A DNA stretch of 64,000 bases, from the NCBI GenBank assembly GCA_002929055.1, contig PERY01000013.1, forward strand, positions 1-64,000, written 5' to 3'. The notes under the pieces are model-generated. The model did not search any database. It had not been told where the DNA came from and saw nothing but the letters and a program-made list of their open reading frames with translations. Made by a program: the position numbers and the translations under genes. Source of the DNA: Methylocystis sp. Its GTDB lineage: Bacteria > Pseudomonadota > Alphaproteobacteria > Rhizobiales > Beijerinckiaceae. Within the stretch, counting starts at the first letter, position 1. The number at the start of each line of letters is the position of its first letter. Of this stretch, positions 35,737 to 44,484 are shown one piece after another.

Positions 35737-37203
35737 ATGATGAACGCCCATGCCGACGGACAGTCCGAGCTGCGAGAGCTGCGCAGAGAAATCGCGGCTC
35801 TGCGGGACGCGGTGGCCAGCGAAGGCGAAGCGCGCCTCGCGGATTGGGGATTCGCGGAGGGCGCTGGCGCTGGCGCGCGCAACCTTGCGCAATATCTGGC
35901 GCTACGCAGCCGCGACCTGAGCGCGCTGCAATTGCGCCTGGCCGCTTATGGCCTGTCGTCGCTGGGGCGCAGCGAGGCGGACGTCGTGCCGGCGCTCGAC
36001 GCGCTGTTGACGACCCTTCGCCGCCTCTGTGGCGAGCATGCGGATTATCCGGCGCGCGAGAGCCTGCACAGGGGTGAGGAGACGCTGGTCGCCGCCTGCG
36101 GCGCCATATTCGGCGCGCCGGACGACGCGCGCCGCACCCGCATCATGGCCACGCTTCCAAGCGAGGCGGCGGTCGACCTCGATCTGGTTTCGGCGCTCAT
36201 CGACGCCGGCATGGACTGCGCGCGCGTCAATTGCGCCCATGACGACGCCGGCGCGTGGAAACGGATGATCGCCAATGTGCGGGCGGCGGCCGCGCGGCAG
36301 CAGAGGCCATGCAGGATCCTCATGGACATCGCGGGCCCGAAGCTGCGCATTGCGCAGGTGCGCGCGCCGGAGAAATGCCGTTTGTCGGCGGGCGACCGCC
36401 TGCGCCTCGTCGCCGAGTTTCCGAAAGGCTCGAAGCAGCCGGCCGCCATCTTGAATTTCCCGCATGTCGCAGCGCTGCTTTTCACCGGCGCGGAAGTCTC
36501 CTTCGACGACGGCAAGGCGATCGGGCGCGTCATCGAGGCGAGCGCCGCCGGAGCGCAAATCGAGATCACCGCGGCGCGCGCAAAAGGGATGCGGCTTAAG
36601 CCCGGCAAGGGGGTCAATCTTCCCGGCGTCGCGCTCGACCTCTCGCCGCTGACCGAGAAGGATAGGAGCGATCTCGACGTCATCGCGGAAGAGGCGGATC
36701 TGGTCGGCTTCTCCTTTGTTCAAAGACCCGAGGATGTCGCGCTGCTGCGGCGCGAGCTCGCGGCGAGGCGAGGCGGGCGGGCGCCCCAGGCGCTGGTTCT
36801 CAAGATCGAGACGCCGCTCGCCATCTGCAATCTTCCACGCCTGATCGTCGAGTCGGCCGCAAGCGGCCCCACGGCCGTCATGATCGCCCGCGGCGACCTT
36901 GCCGTTGAAGTCGGCCTTCCGCGCCTTTCAGAGATGCAGGAAGAGATTCTGTGGCTGTGCGAGGCGGCGCATGTCCCGGTCATATGGGCGACCCAGGTGC
37001 TCGAGCAGCTCGTGCACGAGGGTGTAGCGAGCCGGCCGGAGACCACGGACGCCGCCATGGCGCAGCGGGCGGACTGCGTGATGCTCAACAAGGGCGCCTT
37101 TTTGCCCCAGGGGGTGCGCTTCCTTCGCGACGTCCTCGACCGGATGGATCGGCACCACGCCAAGAAATTCCCCCGCCTCGCCCGGCTCGCCGCCTGGCCC
37201 TAG
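35737..37203 (+). CDS. Divergent pyruvate-kinase-like protein
   Basis: A 488-residue protein. Residues about 1-130 are unrelated to pyruvate kinase and look helical (a coiled-coil-like start, LRELRREIAALRDAV). Residues about 131-470 resemble the pyruvate kinase barrel and B domain: RVNCAH (163-168), GPKLR (200-204), LKIETP with K356 and E358, and ARGDLAVEVG (384-393). These are the catalytic lysine, magnesium ligands and phosphate residues, so activity is plausible. The lysine in GPKLR, where potassium-dependent enzymes have glutamate, suggests potassium independence. The C-terminal allosteric domain is missing. It could also act on a related enolpyruvate or keto acid. Confidence 0.72.
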   Translation: MMNAHADGQSELRELRREIAALRDAVASEGEARLADWGFAEGAGAGARNLAQYLALRSRDLSALQLRLAAYGLSSLGRSEADVVPALDALLTTLRRLCGEHADYPARESLHRGEETLVAACGAIFGAPDDARRTRIMATLPSEAAVDLDLVSALIDAGMDCARVNCAHDDAGAWKRMIANVRAAAARQQRPCRILMDIAGPKLRIAQVRAPEKCRLSAGDRLRLVAEFPKGSKQPAAILNFPHVAALLFTGAEVSFDDGKAIGRVIEASAAGAQIEITAARAKGMRLKPGKGVNLPGVALDLSPLTEKDRSDLDVIAEEADLVGFSFVQRPEDVALLRRELAARRGGRAPQALVLKIETPLAICNLPRLIVESAASGPTAVMIARGDLAVEVGLPRLSEMQEEILWLCEAAHVPVIWATQVLEQLVHEGVASRPETTDAAMAQRADCVMLNKGAFLPQGVRFLRDVLDRMDRHHAKKFPRLARLAAWP

Positions 37204-37271
37204 CCGGTCGCGGGGATGGAGAACTCGGGTTGCGGAGCCGAGCCTGCGGCATTAAGGAGAGCGTGCCGCTT

Positions 37272-37346
37272 TGGGGCGTCGCCAAGTGGTAAGGCAGCGG
37301 ATTTTGATTCCGCCATACGGAGGTTCGAATCCTCCCGCCCCAGCCA
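37272..37346 (+). tRNA. tRNA-Gln (anticodon UUG)
   Basis: A 75-base cloverleaf with encoded CCA. Acceptor stem TGGGGCG pairs with CGCCCCA; D-loop CAAGTGGTAAGGC; anticodon stem-loop GCGGATTTTGATTCCGC with TTG; T-loop GTTCGAATC. The U1-A72 pair is typical of tRNA-Gln. An imperfect hairpin (GGGCG.CCTCC ttca GGAGG...CGCCC, 37378-37406) follows but without a T-run. Confidence 0.95.
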
Positions 37347-37474
37347 CGGATAATATGGTTTAAACCTCCCAACCCTTGGGCGTCCTCCTTCAGGAGGGAG
37401 TCGCCCGGCGCCATCCCCTGTTTAGCGTCGGGCGTATGCTTGTTTGCGCCTTGGAGGCGCGGAACTGCTTCGCA

Positions 37475-37732
37475 TCAGTCGAGAACCTTCCCTCCGGCGT
37501 CCTCGCAAGCTTTCGCCGATTCAAGATGCACCCATCCCTGCCCCTTGCAGGAATTCATCCCCCTGCAGGCGTTCTTCGGCGTATGACAGTCGGATTTGCC
37601 CTTGCAACTGTTCGCGCCCAGGCACTGCACTTTTCCTGTCGACGCAGCCTTGGCGGGCGGCGCGGCGCCGGCGAGCGCGATCGATACTGCGGCGACGGCG
37701 AGAGCGGTTCCGGTTATGGCTTTCTTTTGCAT
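37475..37732 (-). CDS. BufA2-like bufferin-type cysteine-rich peptide precursor
   Basis: An 85-residue exported peptide. A signal peptide (about 1-30) is followed by a mature part with six cysteines in repeated C-x-x-x-x-x-C style blocks: CLGANSCKGKSDC, NACRGMNSCKGQGW, KACEDAGGK. This pattern matches the BufA2 (formerly DUF2282-type) family of bufferins, ribosomally made copper-binding peptides whose cysteines are normally modified by BufB and BufC. Neither BufB (DUF692) nor BufC lies in this window. The ATG at 37732 has GGAG 7 bases upstream. It sits 25 bases after the PepSY membrane protein gene in the same operon. Confidence 0.75.
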   Translation of the reverse strand: MQKKAITGTALAVAAVSIALAGAAPPAKAASTGKVQCLGANSCKGKSDCHTPKNACRGMNSCKGQGWVHLESAKACEDAGGKVLD

Positions 37733-37757
37733 CACTGTTCTCCAGCTTATTGGCTTG

Positions 37758-39536
37758 TCACGCCCACTTTTTCCGCCACCAGCGGATCAGACCGGTAAAG
37801 GTCAGGAACATCGCGAGAATCGCGAAGACGTCGTTGATCCATTTGAACTCGCTCCAGAAGATCGTGCCCATATGCAGGCGCAACAACCAGTGGAACCAGG
37901 TGGCGCCGGGATCTTCGGGCTGATTCACCTCAACCGTTTCAAGCGAGCGGCCCTCCATATCGGTGGCGAAGAGCTTGGCGCCGCTCTTCCAGAAGAGGCG
38001 ATCCCCGGACTGCGTGACGTCGGTCGGCATGAACATGCCTTCCATGCCGCCCATGCCGGGCTTCTTCCCGGGCGTCGCCGGCATGTTGGCGTCGGGCGCG
38101 CCGGCCGCGCGTTTCTTGAACGCCTCCATCATCCTGGCCATCATCGCATCCATGGATTGATCCGGCGCCGCGAGCCGCTCGGTCGGCTCGGAATCCGCCC
38201 GGATGGTAGATGCGCCGGCCATGCCGTTTGGATTGAACACCCGCTCGCCGATGCGACGCAGGCGTGAGGCGGAACGCACTGGCGCGCCCTTGGCGTCGTC
38301 CTCGCGCGCGAAAGTCTCGCCGCCATCGGCGGTCGTGAACATCCCGATGCGCGTGCCGATGGTGAAGACGCCGCCAGCGCCCGGATAGGCGACGACCGAA
38401 TCGATCCATCCGTCCCAGGATGTCATGCCGAAGGCGGGCGTCAGATAGGTCTGCGGCACCTTCACCATCCGCATGAGGCCGAGAAGTTCGCGGCCATGGC
38501 CGAGCAGGATGCCGGTGACGGAGAGATAAAGCAGCATCACCACGCTGGCGATGCCGATCGTCGCGCTGTGCATCCGGAACAGCCAGACGATCGTCGCCTT
38601 CTTCGTCGCCCTGCGCGCTTCCTTCTCAGCAGGGCTCTTGAGCGGCGCATTGGAGGCTTTGGCTTTCTGCGCCTTGTGCTTCCAGTATTTCGGCAAGCCC
38701 CAGTAGAGGAGGCCTGTCAACGACAGGATGAACATGCCAAGCCCGCCGATGTCGTTCATTGTAAGCGACATCGCCGGTCCGAAGAACGATTTGCCGAGAT
38801 GCAGGTCATGCACGAAGCGGAGCATTTCGACCTCGGGCGGCCGCGTCTTCACGTCGACCGGGGCGAGCTTCACTTCCTCGATCAGCGAGAAATCCGAAGC
38901 GCGATAACGATAAAGATGCGAGCGCTCGACGACGACGTATAACTCCGCCGCCGAAGCGCCCTGCGCTATTGCCGTCACATGCTCGCCCTGCAATCCGACT
39001 GGACGCGCGCTCTCGCCGCCGTCGGTCGAGAGATAAGCGCCATTGTCCGTGCCAAACCACAATCGGTCCCATCCCGCCTCGCCCTGCGGCAGGATCACGT
39101 TGATCTGCGGATGGTCGCCGTCTTCGAAACGCGTCGGCTTCCAGCTCTTCGCGGCGTCGGTGGAGAACCACAGGCCGCGCGGGCCGCCAGCGACGCGGCG
39201 ATTGGCGTCGGCGGGATCGATCTGGTGATAGCGCGTCACATTGCGCGCCGAGAACTCCTCAAGATCGGCGGGCGTCAGAAACGCCGGCGCCTTGCCCTGC
39301 TGCTCCCAACGCCAGTCGTCGTGGTTGAGGAGGAAGCCGGTCAGGCCGAGCAGCGCGAGCCAGACGGCGCCGATGAGGCCCGCCCATTTATGAATGACGA
39401 AGGACCAGCGATAAAGCTTCGAGCCGCCCGCCTCGACTTTCCCGGCGGCGCGCGCGGGCTTGCCGGTCGGCGTTTGGTCAATTCTACCTAAATCCTCGGC
39501 CGTGCGGCGCCGAAAAACCGTTTCCATGAAAGCCAT
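37758..39536 (-). CDS. Large PepSY-associated transmembrane protein with BNR-like insertion
   Basis: A 592-residue membrane protein. Helices near 45-68, 260-285, 320-350 and 555-590 carry paired histidines (FVIHKWAG, FLLNHDD, VHDLHLG, LRLHMG), as in PepSY-TM proteins proposed to bind haem or flavin and reduce metals or siderophores at the inner membrane. Large periplasmic loops contain BNR-like motifs (FSTDAAKSW, STDGGES, TTADGGETF) and a methionine-rich stretch (about 460-510, MMARMM, GMGGMEGMFM) that could bind copper. AAGGAG precedes the ATG at 39536. It lies between a DUF2946-like gene and the bufferin-like gene and diverges from a TonB receptor, suggesting a role in metal uptake. Confidence 0.75.
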   Translation of the reverse strand: MAFMETVFRRRTAEDLGRIDQTPTGKPARAAGKVEAGGSKLYRWSFVIHKWAGLIGAVWLALLGLTGFLLNHDDWRWEQQGKAPAFLTPADLEEFSARNVTRYHQIDPADANRRVAGGPRGLWFSTDAAKSWKPTRFEDGDHPQINVILPQGEAGWDRLWFGTDNGAYLSTDGGESARPVGLQGEHVTAIAQGASAAELYVVVERSHLYRYRASDFSLIEEVKLAPVDVKTRPPEVEMLRFVHDLHLGKSFFGPAMSLTMNDIGGLGMFILSLTGLLYWGLPKYWKHKAQKAKASNAPLKSPAEKEARRATKKATIVWLFRMHSATIGIASVVMLLYLSVTGILLGHGRELLGLMRMVKVPQTYLTPAFGMTSWDGWIDSVVAYPGAGGVFTIGTRIGMFTTADGGETFAREDDAKGAPVRSASRLRRIGERVFNPNGMAGASTIRADSEPTERLAAPDQSMDAMMARMMEAFKKRAAGAPDANMPATPGKKPGMGGMEGMFMPTDVTQSGDRLFWKSGAKLFATDMEGRSLETVEVNQPEDPGATWFHWLLRLHMGTIFWSEFKWINDVFAILAMFLTFTGLIRWWRKKWA

Positions 39537-39650
39537 AGCGGGGCTCCTTCGCCCTGCGCGGACGCTTTCGCTGAGCGAAGCGTGTCGCCGACATGCGGAT
39601 CTCCCCGCGCAACGCGCGTTGCGGCGGGGCGTTTGACGTTTTGGAGAAAG

Positions 39651-40025
39651 TCAGACGGTGCGCGCGGGAGGGGCGCGGGATCGCAGATTGTCGGGCCTGG
39701 CGTCGGCCACATGGCCGAGCCGCTGCGCGAAATTCAGACGTGTCGCAATTTCATGCCTGAAAAGAAAATAGGTTGTTGGCGCCGGCTCAAGCCCAGCCGA
39801 TACGCCGGCTTCGCAAATATCGCAGCAGACTGCGGCGCCGGACTTTCCATCCTCGTCATTCTGTCCAGCGCAGATGGGCACGTTCACTGTCGCATGCGCG
39901 GCTGCGGCGCTAGCGCCGTGGCGATGGGCGCCATGAGCGGAGACGACAAGCGCAACGACAATAGTCGCGAGCGCGTAAAGCGCCACGACGCCAAGTCTCA
40001 AGCTCTTCAGAAAACCGCCGCCCAT
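39651..40025 (-). CDS. DUF2946-like small exported Cys/His protein
   Basis: A 124-residue protein with a signal sequence or N-terminal helix (about 8-30), a histidine-rich stretch (HGAHRHGA...AAHA) and a conserved-looking CAG...CCDICEAG segment. The CxxC near a pair of cysteines with histidines resembles DUF2946 proteins, which are found beside TonB receptors and copper genes. It begins the leftward group and faces away from a second DUF2946-like gene at 40161. The ATG at 40025 has only a weak ribosome site. Confidence 0.6.
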   Translation of the reverse strand: MGGGFLKSLRLGVVALYALATIVVALVVSAHGAHRHGASAAAAHATVNVPICAGQNDEDGKSGAAVCCDICEAGVSAGLEPAPTTYFLFRHEIATRLNFAQRLGHVADARPDNLRSRAPPARTV

Positions 40026-40160
40026 CGCCGCAAGCTACGGCCAAGCGCGCGAGGCTGTCAATCGTAGACTGTGACGCCCGCGCAACACAGTTCAGATTTG
40101 ATGAGAATGATGAGATGATCAACTTGACTGTTTCTTGAAGGAGCAGAATGCTCCCGCCCG

Positions 40161-40580
40161 ATGCGGCAACATCAGACAGAACGACGACTGGGCATGCGCC
40201 CCGCGCTTATCGCGTGGGCGATCGCTCTGTTGCTCGCCTTGCAGACGCTGGCGTCGCCGCTCGTCGCCGCGGCGTCGGCGGCGAAACATCACGGCGACCG
40301 CTCCGCAGTGACTCTCACGGTCTTTGGCGAGATCTGCCACTCGGACGCCGGCGGTCCAGCCGGAAAGTCCGACCGCGTCCATCACGACTGTTGCATCCTT
40401 TGCGAGGCGGGCGGGCGCGACGCGGCGCTCGTCTTCATCCTCGCCTTTGCGACGACTGTTCTGCTCCCGCAGCGGGACGCAGCGTCGGCTTCCGCTCATG
40501 CGGACACGGACGAGACTCCCCCGCGCGCGAGCGGCTGGGCGAGCAGTTGGTCTTCCCGCGCGCCCCCTTCCTTCTCCTGA
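40161..40580 (+). CDS. DUF2946-like small exported Cys/His protein
   Basis: A 139-residue protein with a signal peptide (IAWAIALLLALQTLASPLVAAASA), a cysteine in GEICHSDAG, and the HHDCCILCEAGG motif that matches DUF2946. A second hydrophobic segment follows (AALVFILAFATTVLL). The start is uncertain: 40161 or 40194 are in frame, but the only strong ribosome site (AAGGAG at 40138) sits 4 bases before an ATG at 40148 in a different frame. The gene lies 82 bases before a TonB receptor gene, which it probably accompanies. Confidence 0.65.
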   Translation: MRQHQTERRLGMRPALIAWAIALLLALQTLASPLVAAASAAKHHGDRSAVTLTVFGEICHSDAGGPAGKSDRVHHDCCILCEAGGRDAALVFILAFATTVLLPQRDAASASAHADTDETPPRASGWASSWSSRAPPSFS

Positions 40581-40662
40581 GCACATGACTGTCCGCGCAT
40601 AAGGCGCGGAGCCATCCCGTTCAGTTTGCGCGGCCATTTAGCGCCGCCTCAGGAGAAATCCC

Positions 40663-43017
40663 ATGTACTTCCCGCATCTGCTGCGCGGCGGCGCTTCCGT
40701 CGCTGCCCTTCTTTGCGCCCTCGATTCCGTCGCTTACGCCCAACAGGCGCTTCCCACGATCAGCATTGGCCCGGCGAGGCCCGGCCTGTCGCGCACGCCG
40801 GGCTCCGGCGGCGGAGCGGGAACGCGCGGCGCCGGCCCCTCCACATCTTCTTCGTCGGCCCAGCCAGTGCCGGAAAAGGAAGTTGTCGTCGAAACCGCGA
40901 CCCGAACGCAAAAGAAGGTGAGCGAAGCGCCGGGCGACCTGACGGTGTTCAGCGAAAACTACATCCAGCGCCGCGACGCGCCCCGCATCGGCGCCATCCT
41001 GCGCGACGCGCCGGGCATCTATTCCTGGGGCGCCAGCCTCGGTTACACGGCGCCCTCGGCCAATCGCGCCAGCCGCTTCTCTTTTCGCGGCGTTACGGGC
41101 ACGCAGCGCACGCTGTTCCTGCTCGACGACCAGATCATGAACGATCCCATGTTCGGGACGTTCAATTTCTCGCAATATTTCATGGACGACATCGACCGGA
41201 TCGAGACTCTCGCCGGCGCGTCGTCGGCGCTCTATGGCGCGAACGCCTATGCCGGCGTCGTGCGCGCCTTCAGCAAGATTCCTGAGAAACGCGAAATCAT
41301 CGCGCGCGGCGAGACGTCCTTCGGAGAGTTCTCGCGACAGGCTGGCAACATCATCTACCGCGACCGTCTGGCGAATGGCGTCGGCTGGAGCGCGGGCGGC
41401 CGCTGGGAAGGCAGCGAAGGTTTCCGCGACAACATCATCCAGCGCACGCTCGTTCCGCCCTTCATCGCAGGCGCGCTCCCGACCACTACGGCTCAGGGCC
41501 AGCCGATCTGGAATCTCGGCGAACAGGGCCAGGCGAAATGGCGCTCCGTCAATTCGCATCTGAAGCTCTATTACGACTACGACAACGCCACAAAATTCGG
41601 CGCTGGCGTCACCTACTTCCTGAACAACTCGATGCAGGGGCTGTTTGAGAGCTATGCGCCGCTGTCGAGCTACCTGAGATACAATTCGAGCGTTGCGCCG
41701 CCCAACCGCATCACCCCGGCGGCGACGCTCGGCGCCGGCCTCGCCTATGAAACGACCCTGACGAGCTACTTCTTCGCCAGGCACAAATTCTCCGAGGATT
41801 CGGAGATCAAGCTCAACGTCAACAATATGGCGCGCGTCTATCGCTTCACGACGCCGTCGGTGGCGCCGAACTCCAACGCATGGGCGCTGGGCGGCGCCGG
41901 CGTCTACAACAACTATCCGCAGAACCTGCTCAGCGCGAACATCCAGTACACCTTCTCGCCGAAGTTTATTCCCTTCTTCGCGCATCATGTCACGACGGGC
42001 GTCGGCGTGGATCGCGGAACGGCGGCCTTCCAGGCGTTCAACGTCTCCGACTGGACGAATTTCGGCTCGTCCACGGCCTTCACCAGCAGCATGCAGGCGG
42101 AATCCCGCTTTGTCTGGGGTTTCGCGCAGGATGAAATCAAGGTCACCAACTGGCTCACCGCCTATCTCGGCGGCCGCGTCGACTGGTGGCACACGAGCGG
42201 CGTGCGTGGGGGCGCGAATTTCTATGACAACTTCCCCGGCCAGGACGTCGTGAACTTCAATCCGAAGGTCTCGCTCGTCGCCAATATGCCCTGGGAGGAT
42301 GGCGTGCTGCGCGCTTCCGCCGGCCGCGCCTTCCGCGCGCCTGTGCTGAACGCGCTTTACGTCGACAGCACGCGCGGCAATGTTCGCAGCTTCTCCAACC
42401 CCAATCTCAAACCGGAGACGGCCATCTCGTGGGAGGTCGGCTATGAGCAATATTTCAGGCAGACCCGCACTTTTGCAAAGGCGACGTTTTTCGAGAGCCT
42501 GCTCGCCGACTACAACTCGGTGAGACGCCTGCCCGCGCCCTCGATCATTCAGACATGGTCGACGACGGTGAACACCGGCGAAGCCGTCGTGCGCGGATTC
42601 GAGATCACCGGCTCGCAGGAGCTGACCGACTGGCTCACCGCCTATGTAACCTACACCAATGTCTTCGACGCGACGACGCTGAAGGCGCCCGATCAGCCGG
42701 AGACCATCGGCAAACGCCTGCAGAACGCGCCGCGGCATCTCTTCAATGCGTCGCTGGAGGCCAATTATGGCGACTGGACCGGCACGCTCACCGGCCGCTA
42801 TACGGCGGACAGCTTCGATCTTGCGACAAACGCCGACTTCGTGCGCGGCGTTTACGGCAGCTTCGATCGCTTCTGGCAGCTCGACGCGCGCGTCTCCTGG
42901 AAGCCGACGAAATACACGGAGCTCTATTTCGCCGGCAACAACATGCTCGGGCGCTTTTACCAGTTCACCGTCAATCCGGGGGCCTTCTTCACCGCGGGCA
43001 TGAAGTTGACCTACTGA
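40663..43017 (+). CDS. TonB-dependent outer membrane receptor
   Basis: A 784-residue TonB-dependent receptor. Order: signal peptide (about 1-26), a glycine/serine-rich linker, plug domain (about 75-210) with VVVETATRTQKKVSEAPG, FRGVTG and LYGANAYAGVV, then a 22-strand barrel ending in a terminal aromatic residue (MKLTY). LKPETAISWEVGYEQ is the usual barrel motif. AGGAG precedes the ATG at 40663. The ligand is unknown; the surrounding DUF2946, PepSY-TM and bufferin-like genes point to a metal or metallophore, copper being the likeliest guess. Confidence 0.9.
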   Translation: MYFPHLLRGGASVAALLCALDSVAYAQQALPTISIGPARPGLSRTPGSGGGAGTRGAGPSTSSSSAQPVPEKEVVVETATRTQKKVSEAPGDLTVFSENYIQRRDAPRIGAILRDAPGIYSWGASLGYTAPSANRASRFSFRGVTGTQRTLFLLDDQIMNDPMFGTFNFSQYFMDDIDRIETLAGASSALYGANAYAGVVRAFSKIPEKREIIARGETSFGEFSRQAGNIIYRDRLANGVGWSAGGRWEGSEGFRDNIIQRTLVPPFIAGALPTTTAQGQPIWNLGEQGQAKWRSVNSHLKLYYDYDNATKFGAGVTYFLNNSMQGLFESYAPLSSYLRYNSSVAPPNRITPAATLGAGLAYETTLTSYFFARHKFSEDSEIKLNVNNMARVYRFTTPSVAPNSNAWALGGAGVYNNYPQNLLSANIQYTFSPKFIPFFAHHVTTGVGVDRGTAAFQAFNVSDWTNFGSSTAFTSSMQAESRFVWGFAQDEIKVTNWLTAYLGGRVDWWHTSGVRGGANFYDNFPGQDVVNFNPKVSLVANMPWEDGVLRASAGRAFRAPVLNALYVDSTRGNVRSFSNPNLKPETAISWEVGYEQYFRQTRTFAKATFFESLLADYNSVRRLPAPSIIQTWSTTVNTGEAVVRGFEITGSQELTDWLTAYVTYTNVFDATTLKAPDQPETIGKRLQNAPRHLFNASLEANYGDWTGTLTGRYTADSFDLATNADFVRGVYGSFDRFWQLDARVSWKPTKYTELYFAGNNMLGRFYQFTVNPGAFFTAGMKLTY

Positions 43018-43074
43018 ACCGGAGCGCTACTCTTCATTATCGGTTTGATAGCGGCCGAACCCAGGGAGGCCAAT

Positions 43075-44442
43075 ATGCGTAAGTCGATACTTGCATTCCC
43101 AGATGGTTACATAAGAAAAGCGCGCGGCGCGGGATATGCGTCGCTCATCGCGGCGGCGGCGCTGGCGACGGCGCCAGCCTTCGCGGAAGATGTTGCGGCG
43201 CCAAAACCAGCAGGCGGTCCGCCCGCGGCAATGGACGGCGGCGAGCACGCGCAGCATGGCGGCGGCGGGGATCATTCGAAGCATGTCATGCACCTGCCTA
43301 ACGGCGTCGTCAGCCTCGACGTCGTTCAGGATGGCGGCAAGCTGCATCTGTTGACCGGCAAGCATGCGGAGAGCGGGACGACGATCTGGCATCAGGTCTC
43401 GACCGACGAAGGAAAAAGCTGGTCCAGGGAAGCGGAGGTGCAGGGCCCGCCCGGCGCCGGCGCGACCGTCACCCGCGGTTCCGACGCGCGGCTTGCGCTC
43501 GTTGGCGGCAAGCTTGTCGCGATGTGGATGAGCCATGTCGAAGGTGGTCCGCATGGCGGCGCCGGGCCGATGGTCTCGGCGCGCTCCGATGACGGCGGCA
43601 AGAGCTGGAAACCGCTCGCGGGTCCGGCCGACTGGCCGAAGGGGCCGCACGCCTTCTTCACGCTCACGTCGGACAGCAAGACGCTGCACGCCGCCTGGCT
43701 GGACAGCCGCGACGGACCGCCTCCGGCGCCGGGCGCGCAGGGCCTGCGCTATGCGTATTCGACAGACGCGGGAGCGAGCTGGTCGAAGAACATGACGCTC
43801 GACGTCGCTTCCTGCGCCTGCTGCTGGACGACGAGCAAGGCCGACGCGAACGGCAATCTATATGTGCTCTATCGCGACAAGCAGCCCTCCGACATGGCGA
43901 TCGGGGTCGTCGACGCCAGGAGCCATGAATGGACGCGCCTCTCTACGGTCGGCGCTTTCGGCTGGGATTTCGCCGGCTGCCCGCATATCGGCGGCGGCCT
44001 CGCGATGAAAGGCGGCAGGACGCCCGAGATCCACGCCGTCGTCGGCACGCGCAAGAAGGAGAACGCAGGCTTCTACCATCTCAAATCCGCCGACGGCGGC
44101 AAGAGCTGGTCCGAGCCTTTGCGACTCGGCGACGACACGGCCGCGCATGGCGACATTTCGCTCGGCAAGGACGGACGTCTGGCCGCGGTGTGGGACATGA
44201 CAGATAGCGAGGCGAATGACGGGACGCTCGCGGTCTATGGCGCGACCTCGACCGACGCAGGCGCGCATTGGACGCCGGCCAAGCGGCTGTCGACGCTGAA
44301 GATCACAGCTTCTCATCCACGTGTCGTTCCGACGAAAACCGGGTTCCTCGTTTTTTGGACGGAACAGCCTGGCCCGAATGAGCAGCGTCTTGCGACAAAG
44401 GCGATCGGCAAGGATATCGAGCTCGGCGAGGTCGGACATTAG
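43075..44442 (+). CDS. Exported BNR-repeat (sialidase-fold) protein, probably metal-associated
   Basis: A 455-residue exported protein. After a signal peptide (about 1-38) comes a histidine-rich spacer (HAQHGGGGDHSKHVMH) and a six-bladed propeller marked by BNR boxes (STDEGKSW, SDDGGKSW, STDAGASW, SADGGKSW, STDAGAHW). A cysteine cluster, SCACCW, near residue 250 is notable for metal binding. AGGGAGG precedes the ATG at 43075. It follows the TonB receptor by 57 bases. A sialidase activity is unlikely; a periplasmic binding role in metal handling is an inference. Confidence 0.72.
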   Translation: MRKSILAFPDGYIRKARGAGYASLIAAAALATAPAFAEDVAAPKPAGGPPAAMDGGEHAQHGGGGDHSKHVMHLPNGVVSLDVVQDGGKLHLLTGKHAESGTTIWHQVSTDEGKSWSREAEVQGPPGAGATVTRGSDARLALVGGKLVAMWMSHVEGGPHGGAGPMVSARSDDGGKSWKPLAGPADWPKGPHAFFTLTSDSKTLHAAWLDSRDGPPPAPGAQGLRYAYSTDAGASWSKNMTLDVASCACCWTTSKADANGNLYVLYRDKQPSDMAIGVVDARSHEWTRLSTVGAFGWDFAGCPHIGGGLAMKGGRTPEIHAVVGTRKKENAGFYHLKSADGGKSWSEPLRLGDDTAAHGDISLGKDGRLAAVWDMTDSEANDGTLAVYGATSTDAGAHWTPAKRLSTLKITASHPRVVPTKTGFLVFWTEQPGPNEQRLATKAIGKDIELGEVGH

Positions 44443-44448
44443 TTGCAG

Positions 44449-44484
44449 TTTGGGCGACACGTTTCCACAAACGCGTCGCCCAAA
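44449..44484 (+). terminator. Hairpin after the BNR-protein gene
   Basis: A near-perfect inverted repeat: TTTGGGCGAC at 44449-44458 pairs with GTCGCCCAAA at 44475-44484, and after one A/C mismatch CGTTT pairs with AAACG, leaving the 4-base loop CCAC. It starts 7 bases after the stop codon, as expected for a transcription terminator. There is no strong T-run behind it. Confidence 0.6.

Noticed and set aside
37378-37406. Terminator after tRNA-Gln
   Set aside because: The hairpin is imperfect and has no T-run; mentioned only in the tRNA entry.
37475-37732. Methanobactin or other modified-peptide precursor
   Set aside because: The cysteine pattern fits bufferins better, and no methanobactin MbnB/C-like genes are present.
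40080-40135. Possible Fur-like box (GATGAGAATGATGAGATGATC) between the two metal operons
   Set aside because: Resemblance is loose and could be chance; alphaproteobacteria often use other regulators. Not supported well enough to list.
40148-40588. A frame starting at an ATG with the best ribosome site (AAGGAG) before the 40161 gene
   Set aside because: The translated product has no signal peptide or family feature, while the neighbouring frame gives the DUF2946-like motif. The mismatch of ribosome site and frame is noted in the gene entry.
40621-42738. A 705-codon open frame opposite the first TonB receptor
   Set aside because: No signal peptide or domain, and it overlaps a receptor with complete plug and barrel features.
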